Assembly (NCBI GenBank): GCA_041619555.1
Contig: JBFKDQ010000012.1
Coordinates: forward strand, 1 to 64,000
Length of the DNA: 64,000 nucleotides
Origin: Oceanococcus sp041619555
Lineage (GTDB): Bacteria > Pseudomonadota > Gammaproteobacteria > Nevskiales > Oceanococcaceae
Reading direction: 5' to 3'
This document shows positions 52,022 to 59,948 of this stretch, in pieces. The notes under the pieces are model-generated. The model was not told the origin of the DNA. It saw only the letters and a program-made list of their open reading frames with translations, and did no database searches. Made by a program: the position numbers and the translations under genes. Each line of letters starts with the position of its first letter. Position 1 is the first letter of the stretch.

Positions 52022-52456
52022 TTATTCAGTACTCATTGCCCCGGGAGGCTGGCAACTGCCCTCCGGATGACGCGCCATCATCGGCAACGCCAAGATGGAT
52101 TCCTCGCGCACCAACTCGTGCAGACGAACCCTGCCCTGTTCGGCGATGTAGGCGTCCACAGTATCAGGCAAACGCTGCGCCTGCGCCTCCGAACTGACGA
52201 CTTCCAGCCGGAACTCGGCATCCCACGCGACGCTCATCGCCTGCAGACAGCGCTGACATTCCATCTGACTTTCGCCCTGCAGACGACCGTGCAACTCCAG
52301 CCGCCCGGAAGACGCTTGCGCGACATCCAGATGCAGGGTCACACTGGCCTCACCCGCCGGCCAATCCTCCAGGTCAGATAACACGAGTCGCCCGTCCAGA
52401 CTCAGACCGGGAGCGATTTTCTGGATATCGATCCAGGCTGGCAGTTGATCGCGCAT
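52022..52456 (-). CDS. yceD: YceD (DUF177) protein, 23S rRNA accumulation factor
   Basis: 144-residue DUF177 protein that regularly precedes rpmF and is needed for normal 23S rRNA levels in plants and bacteria. Core: LELHGRLQGESQMECQRCLQAM (about 52-73, with the paired cysteines CQRC), FRLEVV and a Val-Asp-Ala strand, then LHELVREESILALPMMARHPE. Late Cys in GSCQPPG. Divergent from maf with 36 bp between starts. Confidence 0.92.
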   Translation of the reverse strand: MRDQLPAWIDIQKIAPGLSLDGRLVLSDLEDWPAGEASVTLHLDVAQASSGRLELHGRLQGESQMECQRCLQAMSVAWDAEFRLEVVSSEAQAQRLPDTVDAYIAEQGRVRLHELVREESILALPMMARHPEGSCQPPGAMSTE

Positions 52457-52492
52457 GGCGCGCGGATTCTAGAGAGTTATCAAGAAAAGTCA

Positions 52493-53086
52493 ATGAATGC
52501 CAAAGATTCCAAGCCGGTACAAATGATCCTGGCCTCGTCTTCGAGCTACCGCCGCGCGCTATTGCAACGACTGGGCCTCGACTTTTCCTGCCATGCGCCC
52601 GAGATCGATGAAACCGCCATGATCGACGAAACCGTCGAACAGACCACCGAGCGCCTGGCCATCGGCAAGGCGCGTGCAATCCAGGCGATTTTTCCTGCGG
52701 CCATGATCATCGCCAGCGATCAGCTGTGCAGCGTCAATGGGCGGGCACTCGGCAAACCCGGCACCCGCGCCCGCGCCATCGAGCAACTTGAAACCCTGAG
52801 CGGCGGCATCGCCCACTTCCAGACCGCTGTCTGCGTGCTGCACGACGAAAAAGTACTGCGCGGCGCCGATTGTACACAGGTGCACTTCCGCACACTCGCC
52901 CGCGCCGACATTGAACGTTATCTGGACCGTGAACCGGCGCTCGACTGCGCCGGCAGTTTCAAATCGGAAGGCTTGGGAATCAGTCTGTGCGAGGCCATCG
53001 AAACTCGCGATCCCAGCGCCCTGATCGGCCTGCCTTTGATCCTCACCGCAAGCCTGTTACGCCGATGTGGTGTCGCCCTGCCCTGA
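52493..53086 (+). CDS. maf: Maf-family nucleotide pyrophosphatase, YceF subtype
   Basis: Hydrolyses modified nucleoside triphosphates; the YceF subfamily prefers 7-methyl-GTP. 197 residues from the ATG at 52493; the frame is open 16 codons earlier through the yceD promoter region. ILASSSSYRRALLQRLGLDF (about 11-30) is the family opening, with IIASDQL near 79 and ALDCAGSFKSEGLG near 155. Neighbouring rpmF-yceD is conserved in E. coli too, where the gene is yceF. Confidence 0.93.
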   Translation: MNAKDSKPVQMILASSSSYRRALLQRLGLDFSCHAPEIDETAMIDETVEQTTERLAIGKARAIQAIFPAAMIIASDQLCSVNGRALGKPGTRARAIEQLETLSGGIAHFQTAVCVLHDEKVLRGADCTQVHFRTLARADIERYLDREPALDCAGSFKSEGLGISLCEAIETRDPSALIGLPLILTASLLRRCGVALP

Positions 53087-53091
53087 ACAGG

Positions 53092-53145
53092 GCCTGGTTG
53101 CGGCAAGCCCCCTGGCCAATCTCAGGCGTCTTGCCGCAACCAGGC
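53092..53145. repeat. 16-bp perfect inverted repeat at convergent gene ends
   Basis: GCCTGGTTGCGGCAAG (53092-53107) and its exact reverse complement (53130-53145), 22 bp apart. The right arm encodes the C-terminal Ala-Trp-Leu-Arg-Gln of the HAD phosphatase; the left arm lies just after maf. Transcripts from either strand can form a long stem. No T tract follows, so termination by this stem alone is uncertain. Confidence 0.85.
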
Positions 53146-53778
53146 ATGCAGCCCTGCCACGCCCGGCAACACCCGCTGCGCGCCCGCATCCGTCAGTTCA
53201 TGATCGGGATGCACACCCCACGACACGCCCACCGCATCAACCCCTGCCCGCCGCGCCATTTCCATGTCGTAGCTGGTATCGCCGACCATCAAGGCCTGCC
53301 CCGGCTCCACCTGCAATTCCCAGAGCAGTTCCTCCAGCATCAACGGATCCGGTTTCGATGCCGTTTCATCAGCACAGCGCGTGGCATGGAAATGCTCTCC
53401 CCAGCCCACATCTGCCAGGGCACGATCAAGGCCGCGACGGCTCTTGCCGGTCGCTACCGCAAGACTGAAGCCGGCCGAGCGCAACTGTTGCAATTCGTCC
53501 GCAACACCGGCGAAAGCCTGGCCGTAGACCCGCGGCGTACTGCCAAACAGGCGCCGATAGGACGCACCCAGGGCCTGCATGTCCGGCGCTCCCAACTCAG
53601 GGTAGAGACGCAGGAAGACGTCCTGCAGCCCAAGGCCAATCAGGCGACGGATCTGTTCGTCGCGCCGCGGATCGAGCCCGGTTTCCGCGATCGCAAGCTG
53701 CATGGCATGGACGATCTCTGCCGCCGAATCGATCAGCGTGCCGTCCCAGTCGAAAATGACCAATTGATAATTTTTCAT
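53122..53778 (-). CDS. HAD-superfamily phosphatase (phosphoglycolate phosphatase-like)
   Basis: 218-residue HAD-IA hydrolase. Motif I FDWDGTLIDS (about 9-18) with the nucleophile Asp10, motif II VATGKSRRG, motif III lysine in SKPDPLMLEELL, motif IV VGDTSYDMEMARRAG. Resembles E. coli Gph and the HAD genes that sit beside rluC in Pseudomonas. The substrate is not certain. Overlaps rluC by 4 nt and is read after it. Confidence 0.88.
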   Translation of the reverse strand: MKNYQLVIFDWDGTLIDSAAEIVHAMQLAIAETGLDPRRDEQIRRLIGLGLQDVFLRLYPELGAPDMQALGASYRRLFGSTPRVYGQAFAGVADELQQLRSAGFSLAVATGKSRRGLDRALADVGWGEHFHATRCADETASKPDPLMLEELLWELQVEPGQALMVGDTSYDMEMARRAGVDAVGVSWGVHPDHELTDAGAQRVLPGVAGLHAWLRQDA

Positions 53779-54713
53779 GCGGCCGGCTCCAGGCTGTTGA
53801 CAATCGCTTCGAATGCCTCAGGCAACGGCGCCTGCACCGCCAACTCGCGACCGTCCAGGCTCACCACCAGTCGCGCGGCGTGCAGGCACAGACCCGGCGC
53901 TTTCACCAGTTCCAGGCCGGCATCCAGAGCCCGGCGACCGTATTTGGCATCGCCCACCAGAGGGTGCCCGAGTTCGGCACTCTGTACCCGGATCTGATGC
54001 GTCCTGCCGGTTTCCAGCGCAACCTCCATCAGGCTAGCGCCGGCCAGCCGGCGACACAGCCGGAAATGACTGACCGCACGCTGCCCATCCTCCGCACTTC
54101 TGACCCGACGCTCGCCCTGCCCTGAGGGGCTGCGTTTAAGGCGGCTTTCCACCCGATCCTTGTTCTCCGGCCAGGATCCATGAACCAGCGCCAGATAATG
54201 CTTGCCCACCTCATTGGCGGCAAGTCGCTCCTGGAATTCCCGCTGCAGTTCCCGGCGCCGCACCAGCAGGATGCAGCCGCTGGTTTCCCGGTCCAGGCGA
54301 TGGACCAGTTGCCAGTCCTCGCCCCAAAGCTCACGGACCACGTCAATCAGACCGAACGCGACCCCGGAACCACCATGTACGGCCAGACCCGCCGGCTTGT
54401 TCAGGACCAGTAGATCCGCATCCCGATACAGCACGGCCTGATCGATGCGGGCGAGCAGCGCTGCCGGCAGGGGCGGCGCGGCGGCGGCGTCGGCGAGCCT
54501 AACCGGCGGCACCCGGATTGCATCGCCCGCCGCCAGACGCTGGGCCGGCTTGGCCCGCCCCTTGTTTACCCGCACCTCACCGCTGCGGATGATCCGGTAG
54601 ACCAGGCTTCGTGGCGCCCCTTTGAGTCGACCTAAAAGCCAGTTATCCAGGCGCTGACCGGCCTCGTCCTGACTTACATCAAAATATGAAACCTGAGCAA
54701 ATATCTGTGGCAC
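53775..54713 (-). CDS. rluC: 23S rRNA pseudouridine synthase RluC
   Basis: Modifies 23S rRNA at three sites (955, 2504 and 2580 in E. coli). 312 residues from a GTG at 54713. S4 RNA-binding domain about 19-75 (AGQRLDNWLLGRLKGAP; GEVRVNKGRAKP). Catalytic Asp141 in HRLDRETSGCILL; later TGRTHQIRVQSAELGHPLVGD near 240-260. Divergent from rne, as in E. coli. Minus-strand TTGACA at 54736-54731 is a possible -35 but has no -10 at the right distance. Confidence 0.95.
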   Translation of the reverse strand: MPQIFAQVSYFDVSQDEAGQRLDNWLLGRLKGAPRSLVYRIIRSGEVRVNKGRAKPAQRLAAGDAIRVPPVRLADAAAAPPLPAALLARIDQAVLYRDADLLVLNKPAGLAVHGGSGVAFGLIDVVRELWGEDWQLVHRLDRETSGCILLVRRRELQREFQERLAANEVGKHYLALVHGSWPENKDRVESRLKRSPSGQGERRVRSAEDGQRAVSHFRLCRRLAGASLMEVALETGRTHQIRVQSAELGHPLVGDAKYGRRALDAGLELVKAPGLCLHAARLVVSLDGRELAVQAPLPEAFEAIVNSLEPAA

Positions 54714-55018
54714 AATACCGATCCATCAAGTGTCAACACGCGCTGCGTGGCGGATTCGCGCCCAAGCCTACGATTCAACGAATGTCGTGGTGCCTCGGCA
54801 GCAAAGCCAATGATACCGACACTTGATCGCGCATGACGCTGAATACCGGCAAGATCTGCCGGATCCTCCATCATGTGTCAGAGCCGCTCCATGACGGCGC
54901 GTGCTATGGCCGCCCGGCCAAGGAATTCCCAACGCCTGGCAATTGCAACAACAGCGCTCCCCGTTGATGTTCCCAAAGCTGACATCACGGGTCGAGCGCC
55001 AAGGACAATACACATAAA
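54714..55018 (+). other. Non-coding region rluC/rne, probable structured rne leader
   Basis: 305 bp with no credible gene. A 10-bp inverted repeat ATCAAGTGTC (54725-54734) / GACACTTGAT (54818-54827) spans the upstream half. A 6-bp hairpin CCGGCA/TGCCGG with loop AGATC lies at 54846-54862, and GGCC-GCCC-GGCC can fold further down. In E. coli the rne leader is long and is cleaved by RNase E itself for feedback control; size and position here match, but no promoter could be placed. Confidence 0.5.
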
Positions 55019-57922
55019 ATGAAACGCATACTCGTGAATGCGACGCAGCCCGAGGAGCTGCGTCTGGCAATCGTCGACGGTCAACGTCTGCTGGATCTTG
55101 ACCTGGAGTCACCCGGTCGCGAACAGCGCAAGGCGAATGTTTACAAAGGCCGGATCACCCGGGTCGAACCCAGCCTGGAAGCCGCCTTCGTCGATTATGG
55201 CGTGGATCGGCACGGCTTCTTGCCGATGAAGGAAATCTCCCGCGAATATTTCCAGAAAGAACCGGAAGACGGAAAACTGCAGATCCGCGACCTGATCAAG
55301 GAAGGTCAGGAAATCATCGTGCAGGTTGAGAAAGAAGAGCGAGGCAACAAGGGCGCCGCTCTCACGACCTTCATTTCCCTGGCCGGTCGCTACCTGGTCC
55401 TGATGCCGAACAACCCCCGTGCCGGCGGCGTATCCCGCCGCATCGAGGGTGAGGATCGTTCGGAACTGCGCGAAGCGCTCGCCGAACTGGTCCTGCCCGA
55501 AGGGATGGGGGTGATCGCCCGCACCGCAGGCGTCGGCCGCACCGCCGAAGAGCTGCAATGGGACGTGAACTACCTGATCGAGCTCTGGCAAGCCATGATG
55601 AAGGCTTCCGGCGAGCGCAAGGGGGCCTTCCTGATCTATCAGGAGTCCAACATCATCATCCGCGCCCTGCGTGATTACCTGCGCCCCGATATCGGCGAAA
55701 TTGTCGTCGACAATCCGGAAATCCACCAGCAGGCGCTGGAATTCATGCAATCGGTGATGCCGCATCTGCAGCAGAAGCTGAAACTTTACAACGACACGGT
55801 GCCCCTGTTTTCCCGCTTCCAGATCGAAAGCCAGATCGAAACCGCGCATCAGCGTGAGGTCCGGCTGCCATCAGGCGGCGCGCTGGTGATCGACAATACC
55901 GAGGCCCTCACCTCGATCGATATCAACTCGGCACGTTCGACCGGCGGCGGCAACATCGAAGAAACCGCCTACAACACCAACCTGGAAGCCGCCGAAGAAA
56001 TTGCCCGCCAGCTGCGCCTGCGCGATCTGGGCGGCCTGGTCGTCATCGACTTCATCGACATGTCCTCCAGCAAGAATCAACGGGAAGTCGAAAATCGCCT
56101 GCGCGACTCCACCAAAATGGATCGGGCGCGAGTGCAGATGGGCAGAATTTCGCGCTTCGGCCTGCTGGAAATGTCACGCCAGCGGCTGCGCCCCTCCCTG
56201 AGCGAACACAGTCACCTGACCTGCCCGCGCTGTGAGGGCCACGGCACCATCCGTACGGTCGAATCCCTGTCCCTGCAGATCCTGCGCCTGCTGGAAGAAG
56301 AGTCCCAGAAAGATCGCACGGCGCGCGTGATCGCCCAGCTTCCGGTTTCCGTCGCGGTCTTCCTGCTGAATGAGAAGCGCGCCCATATCAGCGAGATCGA
56401 AGAGCGCTCCAACTGCCAGCTTTCGCTGGTGGCCAACCCCAACTTCGAAACGCCGCAGTACGAAATCAAGCGGGTTCGGGGCGACCAGCTCAAAGATGAA
56501 GACAACGGGGCGATGAGCCATCAGCTGCTCAACCAGACGACGGTCACCGAGACCAGCGGCGAGCAGAAACGCACCAGCGGCAAGGCCCAGGAAGCGCCGG
56601 CCGTCAGCGCATTCCTGCCCTCACGCCCGGCCCCTGAACCCACGCCGGTGGAAGTCCAGGCGGCGGCGCCGGCCAAAGCACCAGGCCTGCTGCAACGCCT
56701 GGTCCAGGCCTTCCTGGCCCTGTTCCGCAGCAGCCAAGCCGAACCCGAGCCGGCAGCGGAACGCAAACCTGTCGCCCGCAGCGACAGTCGGCGTCGGTCT
56801 GGCAGCCAGAAGTCCAACGGGCGAAGCACGGGCAACCGCCGTCCGAACCAGAACCAGACCAAGAAGAGCAGCCGGAGGGGCGATGAAATCGTCACCAACC
56901 GCATGAGTCCGGAAGAAAAACAGGCTGCCCCGGATCGCGCCCCGGCCGGCAAGAGCAAGGACAGCACTCGGGAGCAGAAAACGGATGAGCCTCGCAAGCA
57001 GCGTGGCGCCAATCCGGAGACGCCGGCGGACGATGGCAAAAGCAGCGATGAGAAGCCACGTTCGCGCCGGCGCGGACGGCGCGGCGGCCGGCGCCGGCGC
57101 GGCAGCGGTGAAGCCGGCGAGTCCGAGAACACGCAGAATCAGACCACCTCTGCCGACGGCAAGACATCCGGCGCGGCGGACGAGAAAGGCGATGCCAACG
57201 CGAACGCCAAGACCAGTCCCGCATCGGCAACGACCGAGACGTCGACGAACGACGGCTCTGCGCCCGATCGTCCACGCCCGAAGCGCAGCCGCCGCCCCCG
57301 CGCCGCAGACGCCCAGCCAGACAAGGATGGCAACACGAGGGACAACAACACGAGCACGTCGGCTGCCGATCGCGCCAATCCACCGGCGCCAGCCGCTGCG
57401 GCGACCGCGACCAGCAACGCAAAGCCGACCGACAAGCCAGCCGCCAAGGAAGCGGCCGAGCCGCAGCAACGAGCCCCGGTCACGGAACAATCCGCAAATG
57501 CGCCGGCGAAAACCGCCGCGGCTGCCCCAGCGGCGAGCCAGACCGCGCCCCCCGCAAGCGCCGGACCTGCCAGCACCAGCGGCGAAAGCAAGCCGACGGC
57601 ATCTTCCGTGGCGCCGACGCCCCGGCCGGAACCTACCGCGCGACCGATCGACACCGCGAACCTGGCCCAGCAGGCGAGCATCACCAAGTCCGCAACACCT
57701 TCGCGTGCGCCATCAATGAAGGCGGCAGACGCCGTCTCGGCGACTGCGGACCGACCTGCGCCGCCCCGCACGCCAACGGTCGACGCTCGCCCGCCGCAGT
57801 CCGATGCCAGCCCTGCCGGGCGTGACACCGGGCTGCAGCAGGTCGAGACCCGCAAGGACGCCGTCGCCCAGACCCCGTCCCGAACGGAAACCGCCAGTTC
57901 AAGCGAAACCGGCGGTCACTAA
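55019..57922 (+). CDS. rne: Ribonuclease E
   Basis: Main endonuclease for mRNA decay and tRNA/rRNA processing, scaffold of the degradosome at the inner membrane. 967 residues. S1 domain about 38-120, 5' sensor and DNase I-like catalytic part with SIDINSARST (Asp in the position of E. coli Asp303) and VVIDFIDM (Asp346 position), zinc-link CPRC at about 402-405. After about 510 the protein is a low-complexity Pro/Ala/Thr/Lys scaffold with an Arg-rich RNA-binding run (RSRRRGRRGGRRRRGSG, near 681-697). Residues about 560-573 (LLQRLVQAFLALFR) form an amphipathic helix suited to membrane binding. AAGGAC precedes the ATG. Confidence 0.97.
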   Translation: MKRILVNATQPEELRLAIVDGQRLLDLDLESPGREQRKANVYKGRITRVEPSLEAAFVDYGVDRHGFLPMKEISREYFQKEPEDGKLQIRDLIKEGQEIIVQVEKEERGNKGAALTTFISLAGRYLVLMPNNPRAGGVSRRIEGEDRSELREALAELVLPEGMGVIARTAGVGRTAEELQWDVNYLIELWQAMMKASGERKGAFLIYQESNIIIRALRDYLRPDIGEIVVDNPEIHQQALEFMQSVMPHLQQKLKLYNDTVPLFSRFQIESQIETAHQREVRLPSGGALVIDNTEALTSIDINSARSTGGGNIEETAYNTNLEAAEEIARQLRLRDLGGLVVIDFIDMSSSKNQREVENRLRDSTKMDRARVQMGRISRFGLLEMSRQRLRPSLSEHSHLTCPRCEGHGTIRTVESLSLQILRLLEEESQKDRTARVIAQLPVSVAVFLLNEKRAHISEIEERSNCQLSLVANPNFETPQYEIKRVRGDQLKDEDNGAMSHQLLNQTTVTETSGEQKRTSGKAQEAPAVSAFLPSRPAPEPTPVEVQAAAPAKAPGLLQRLVQAFLALFRSSQAEPEPAAERKPVARSDSRRRSGSQKSNGRSTGNRRPNQNQTKKSSRRGDEIVTNRMSPEEKQAAPDRAPAGKSKDSTREQKTDEPRKQRGANPETPADDGKSSDEKPRSRRRGRRGGRRRRGSGEAGESENTQNQTTSADGKTSGAADEKGDANANAKTSPASATTETSTNDGSAPDRPRPKRSRRPRAADAQPDKDGNTRDNNTSTSAADRANPPAPAAAATATSNAKPTDKPAAKEAAEPQQRAPVTEQSANAPAKTAAAAPAASQTAPPASAGPASTSGESKPTASSVAPTPRPEPTARPIDTANLAQQASITKSATPSRAPSMKAADAVSATADRPAPPRTPTVDARPPQSDASPAGRDTGLQQVETRKDAVAQTPSRTETASSSETGGH

Positions 57923-57946
57923 GAGATCTGGTCAAGACCGGGCGCA

Positions 57947-57971
57947 AGACAGGCACAGGGACGTGCTGTCT
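57947..57971. terminator. Hairpin between convergent rne and kdsB
   Basis: AGACAGGCAC (57947-57956) pairs with GTGCTGTCT (57963-57971) with one bulged G and a 6-nt loop. No T tract is present. Possible 3'-end stem for one or both genes. Confidence 0.35.
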
Positions 57972-57990
57972 CGCTCCGGTCGCTTCGGAC

Positions 57991-58761
57991 TCAGACGGCT
58001 GTCACCTCACCGCTGGCCAGTGCCTGGCGCAGGCGCTCCAGATCTTCCGGCGTATCGACTCCGGGCGGCGGCGCACTGGCGCTGACCTCCACTGCGATGC
58101 GCATGCCGAGAAACAAGGCCCGCAACTGCTCCAGGCATTCCACCTGCTCCAGCGCCGCCTGAGGCTGCGTACAGTAACGCCGCAACGCTCCGGCCCGATA
58201 GGCATACAGGCCGATATGTCGTAACGGCGCCAAGGCCTGAGGCAGATCCCGCCGGGGGCTGTGCTGACGATCCCAGGGGATGGCCGCGCGGCTGAAATAC
58301 AGGGCATAGCCGGCCTGATCACGCACCAGCTTCACCGTATTGGGATCGAAGTATTCGCTGGCCCGGGTGACCGGCGTTGCCAACGTCGCCCAGTCGGCAA
58401 CCGGGTCGTCGATCAGCCGCTGCGCCACCGCATCGATCAGATGGGAGGGCAGGAAGGGCTCGTCGCCCTGCACATTGACGATGACATCGTCATCCGGCCA
58501 GTCCTGCGCATCGGCCAGTTCCCGAATCCGGTCACTTCCGGAGGGATGGTCCGCCCTGGTCAATTGCGCCTGCACACCACAGCGCCGAGCCAGATCAAGT
58601 ACCTCGCTGCTGTCCGTCGCAACCCAGACTTCCTCTGCCTGGCTTTCCTGCGCCCGCAGGATGACATGCGCCAGCAAGGGCCGCCCGGCCAGATCGAGCA
58701 TCACTTTGCCTGGCAGGCGGGAAGATTCCATACGCGCCGGCACCACGATGCGAAAACTCAC
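57991..58761 (-). CDS. kdsB: CMP-Kdo synthetase
   Basis: 3-deoxy-manno-octulosonate cytidylyltransferase, activating Kdo for LPS inner core. GTG at 58761 forms a GTGA overlap with the upstream gene and gives 256 residues; the longer open frame is Gly/Ala/Arg-rich shadow sequence. Motifs VVPARMESSRLPGKVMLDL (about 6-24), ATDSSEV, GSDRI, VNVQGDEPFL (about 98-107) and HIGLYAYRAGAL. Last gene of the comEC-msbA-lpxK-ycaR-kdsB operon. Confidence 0.96.
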   Translation of the reverse strand: MSFRIVVPARMESSRLPGKVMLDLAGRPLLAHVILRAQESQAEEVWVATDSSEVLDLARRCGVQAQLTRADHPSGSDRIRELADAQDWPDDDVIVNVQGDEPFLPSHLIDAVAQRLIDDPVADWATLATPVTRASEYFDPNTVKLVRDQAGYALYFSRAAIPWDRQHSPRRDLPQALAPLRHIGLYAYRAGALRRYCTQPQAALEQVECLEQLRALFLGMRIAVEVSASAPPPGVDTPEDLERLRQALASGEVTAV

Positions 58762-58940
58762 GCCTGCAACTCGTCTTCGTCGAGCTCCCGGGCCTCCGAC
58801 TCGAGCATCACCGGCACCCCATCGCGCACCGGATAGGCCAGCCGCGAGACCTTGCACACCAGTTCCTGTCGCTCCGGGACCCAGAGTAAGGGGGCCTTGC
58901 TGACCGGGCACACCAGGATATCAAGCAATTTTTCATCCAT
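58758..58940 (-). CDS. ycaR: Trm112-family protein YcaR
   Basis: 60-residue zinc-ribbon-like protein. Starts at the ATG at 58940 (GGAGAAACTG upstream). MDEKLLDILVCPVSKAPLLW and LVCKVSRLAYPVRDGVPVML are characteristic of the UPF0434/Trm112 family; two of the four usual zinc cysteines remain (Cys11 and Cys29). It overlaps lpxK by 8 nt and kdsB by 4 nt. Exact role unknown; it is almost always beside kdsB. Confidence 0.93.
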   Translation of the reverse strand: MDEKLLDILVCPVSKAPLLWVPERQELVCKVSRLAYPVRDGVPVMLESEARELDEDELQA

Positions 58941-59940
58941 CAGTTTCTCCGTGATCTTGTTTCTTTGGCGGCGAAAACCGCCTGAGTATGCATTGCCAGG
59001 CGGCCTCGGGAACCTGCGCCTGATATTCGACTGACCAGAATCTGCCATCCCGCAGGGCGCGACATTTCACCGCGTCCTTGCCGGTCATCAACACCGGCTG
59101 CTGATCGGGCCAGTTCAGATCTTCTGCCGTGTAGGCATGATGATCCGGAAACGGATGACGCCACAGCCTCAAACCCTGGGCTTCCAGTGCGGCAAAGAAT
59201 TTTTCCGGATTGCCGATGCCTGCCACCGCATGGACCTGGTCAAACCGGCGCAGGGCGCGCCTCTCGCCGTCCAGCAGATTCTCTGCATCACCCAGAACAC
59301 CGCTCACAGCCAGTTCACCGGCAGCAAGCGCCCCGTCCCCCGTTAGCAAGACCAGATCGGCCCGCTGCAAGCGCCAGCGCCCCTCTCGCAAGGGTCCTGC
59401 CGGCAGCAGATGACCGTTGCCGTGGCGACGGCGGGCATCAACCAGTACCAGTTCGAAATCCCGGGCCAGCGCGTAGTGCTGCAATCCGTCATCCGCGACA
59501 ATGAAATCGACCCCCTGCTCGAGCAGCAGGCGGGCGGCCTCGGCACGCCGCGGCGCCACTGCGACCACACAGCCGGCGTGCTGGGCGATCAGAACAGGTT
59601 CATCCCCGACCAGGCTGCAATCCGAATCTGCGCCGACCAGCATCGGCTCGCGGGCCTTGCCGCCATAGCCACGACTGACCACGCCGGGCGTCCAGCCCGC
59701 CGCCTTCAGGCGCCGCACCAGATCCATCACCACGGGCGTTTTGCCGACACCACCGACGCTGATGTTGCCGACCACCAGCACCGGCACCGGCAATCGAACA
59801 CTGCGCATCCAGCCGAGCCGGAAGAGCAGGCGCCGGCAGGCGCTCAACAAGGCGAACAGTCCGCTCAGTGGCAGCAGCAGATAAAATGCGGGATGCCCCT
59901 GGTACCAGAGGCGATCGATCCAGACTCTCGGGTGTGGCAT
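58933..59940 (-). CDS. lpxK: Tetraacyldisaccharide 4'-kinase
   Basis: Phosphorylates the lipid A disaccharide at the 4' position on the inner membrane. ATG at 59940 gives 335 residues (TTG one codon earlier is possible). N-terminal TM (about 18-38), P-loop VGNISVGGVGKTPVV (about 57-71), VVSRGYGGK near 88, DFIVADDGLQHYALARD near 145 and PDHHAYTAEDL near 270. 8 nt after msbA. Confidence 0.96.
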   Translation of the reverse strand: MPHPRVWIDRLWYQGHPAFYLLLPLSGLFALLSACRRLLFRLGWMRSVRLPVPVLVVGNISVGGVGKTPVVMDLVRRLKAAGWTPGVVSRGYGGKAREPMLVGADSDCSLVGDEPVLIAQHAGCVVAVAPRRAEAARLLLEQGVDFIVADDGLQHYALARDFELVLVDARRRHGNGHLLPAGPLREGRWRLQRADLVLLTGDGALAAGELAVSGVLGDAENLLDGERRALRRFDQVHAVAGIGNPEKFFAALEAQGLRLWRHPFPDHHAYTAEDLNWPDQQPVLMTGKDAVKCRALRDGRFWSVEYQAQVPEAAWQCILRRFSPPKKQDHGETDG

Positions 59941-59948
59941 CAAGCCGC

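Noticed and set aside
54674..54874. 66-codon minus-strand frame over the rluC/rne gap
   Set aside because: Overlaps rluC start in another frame; no family and no start signals.
57991..58911. Longer start for KdsB (306 codons)
   Set aside because: The first 50 residues overlap ycaR in another frame and are low complexity; the GTG at 58761 matches KdsB.
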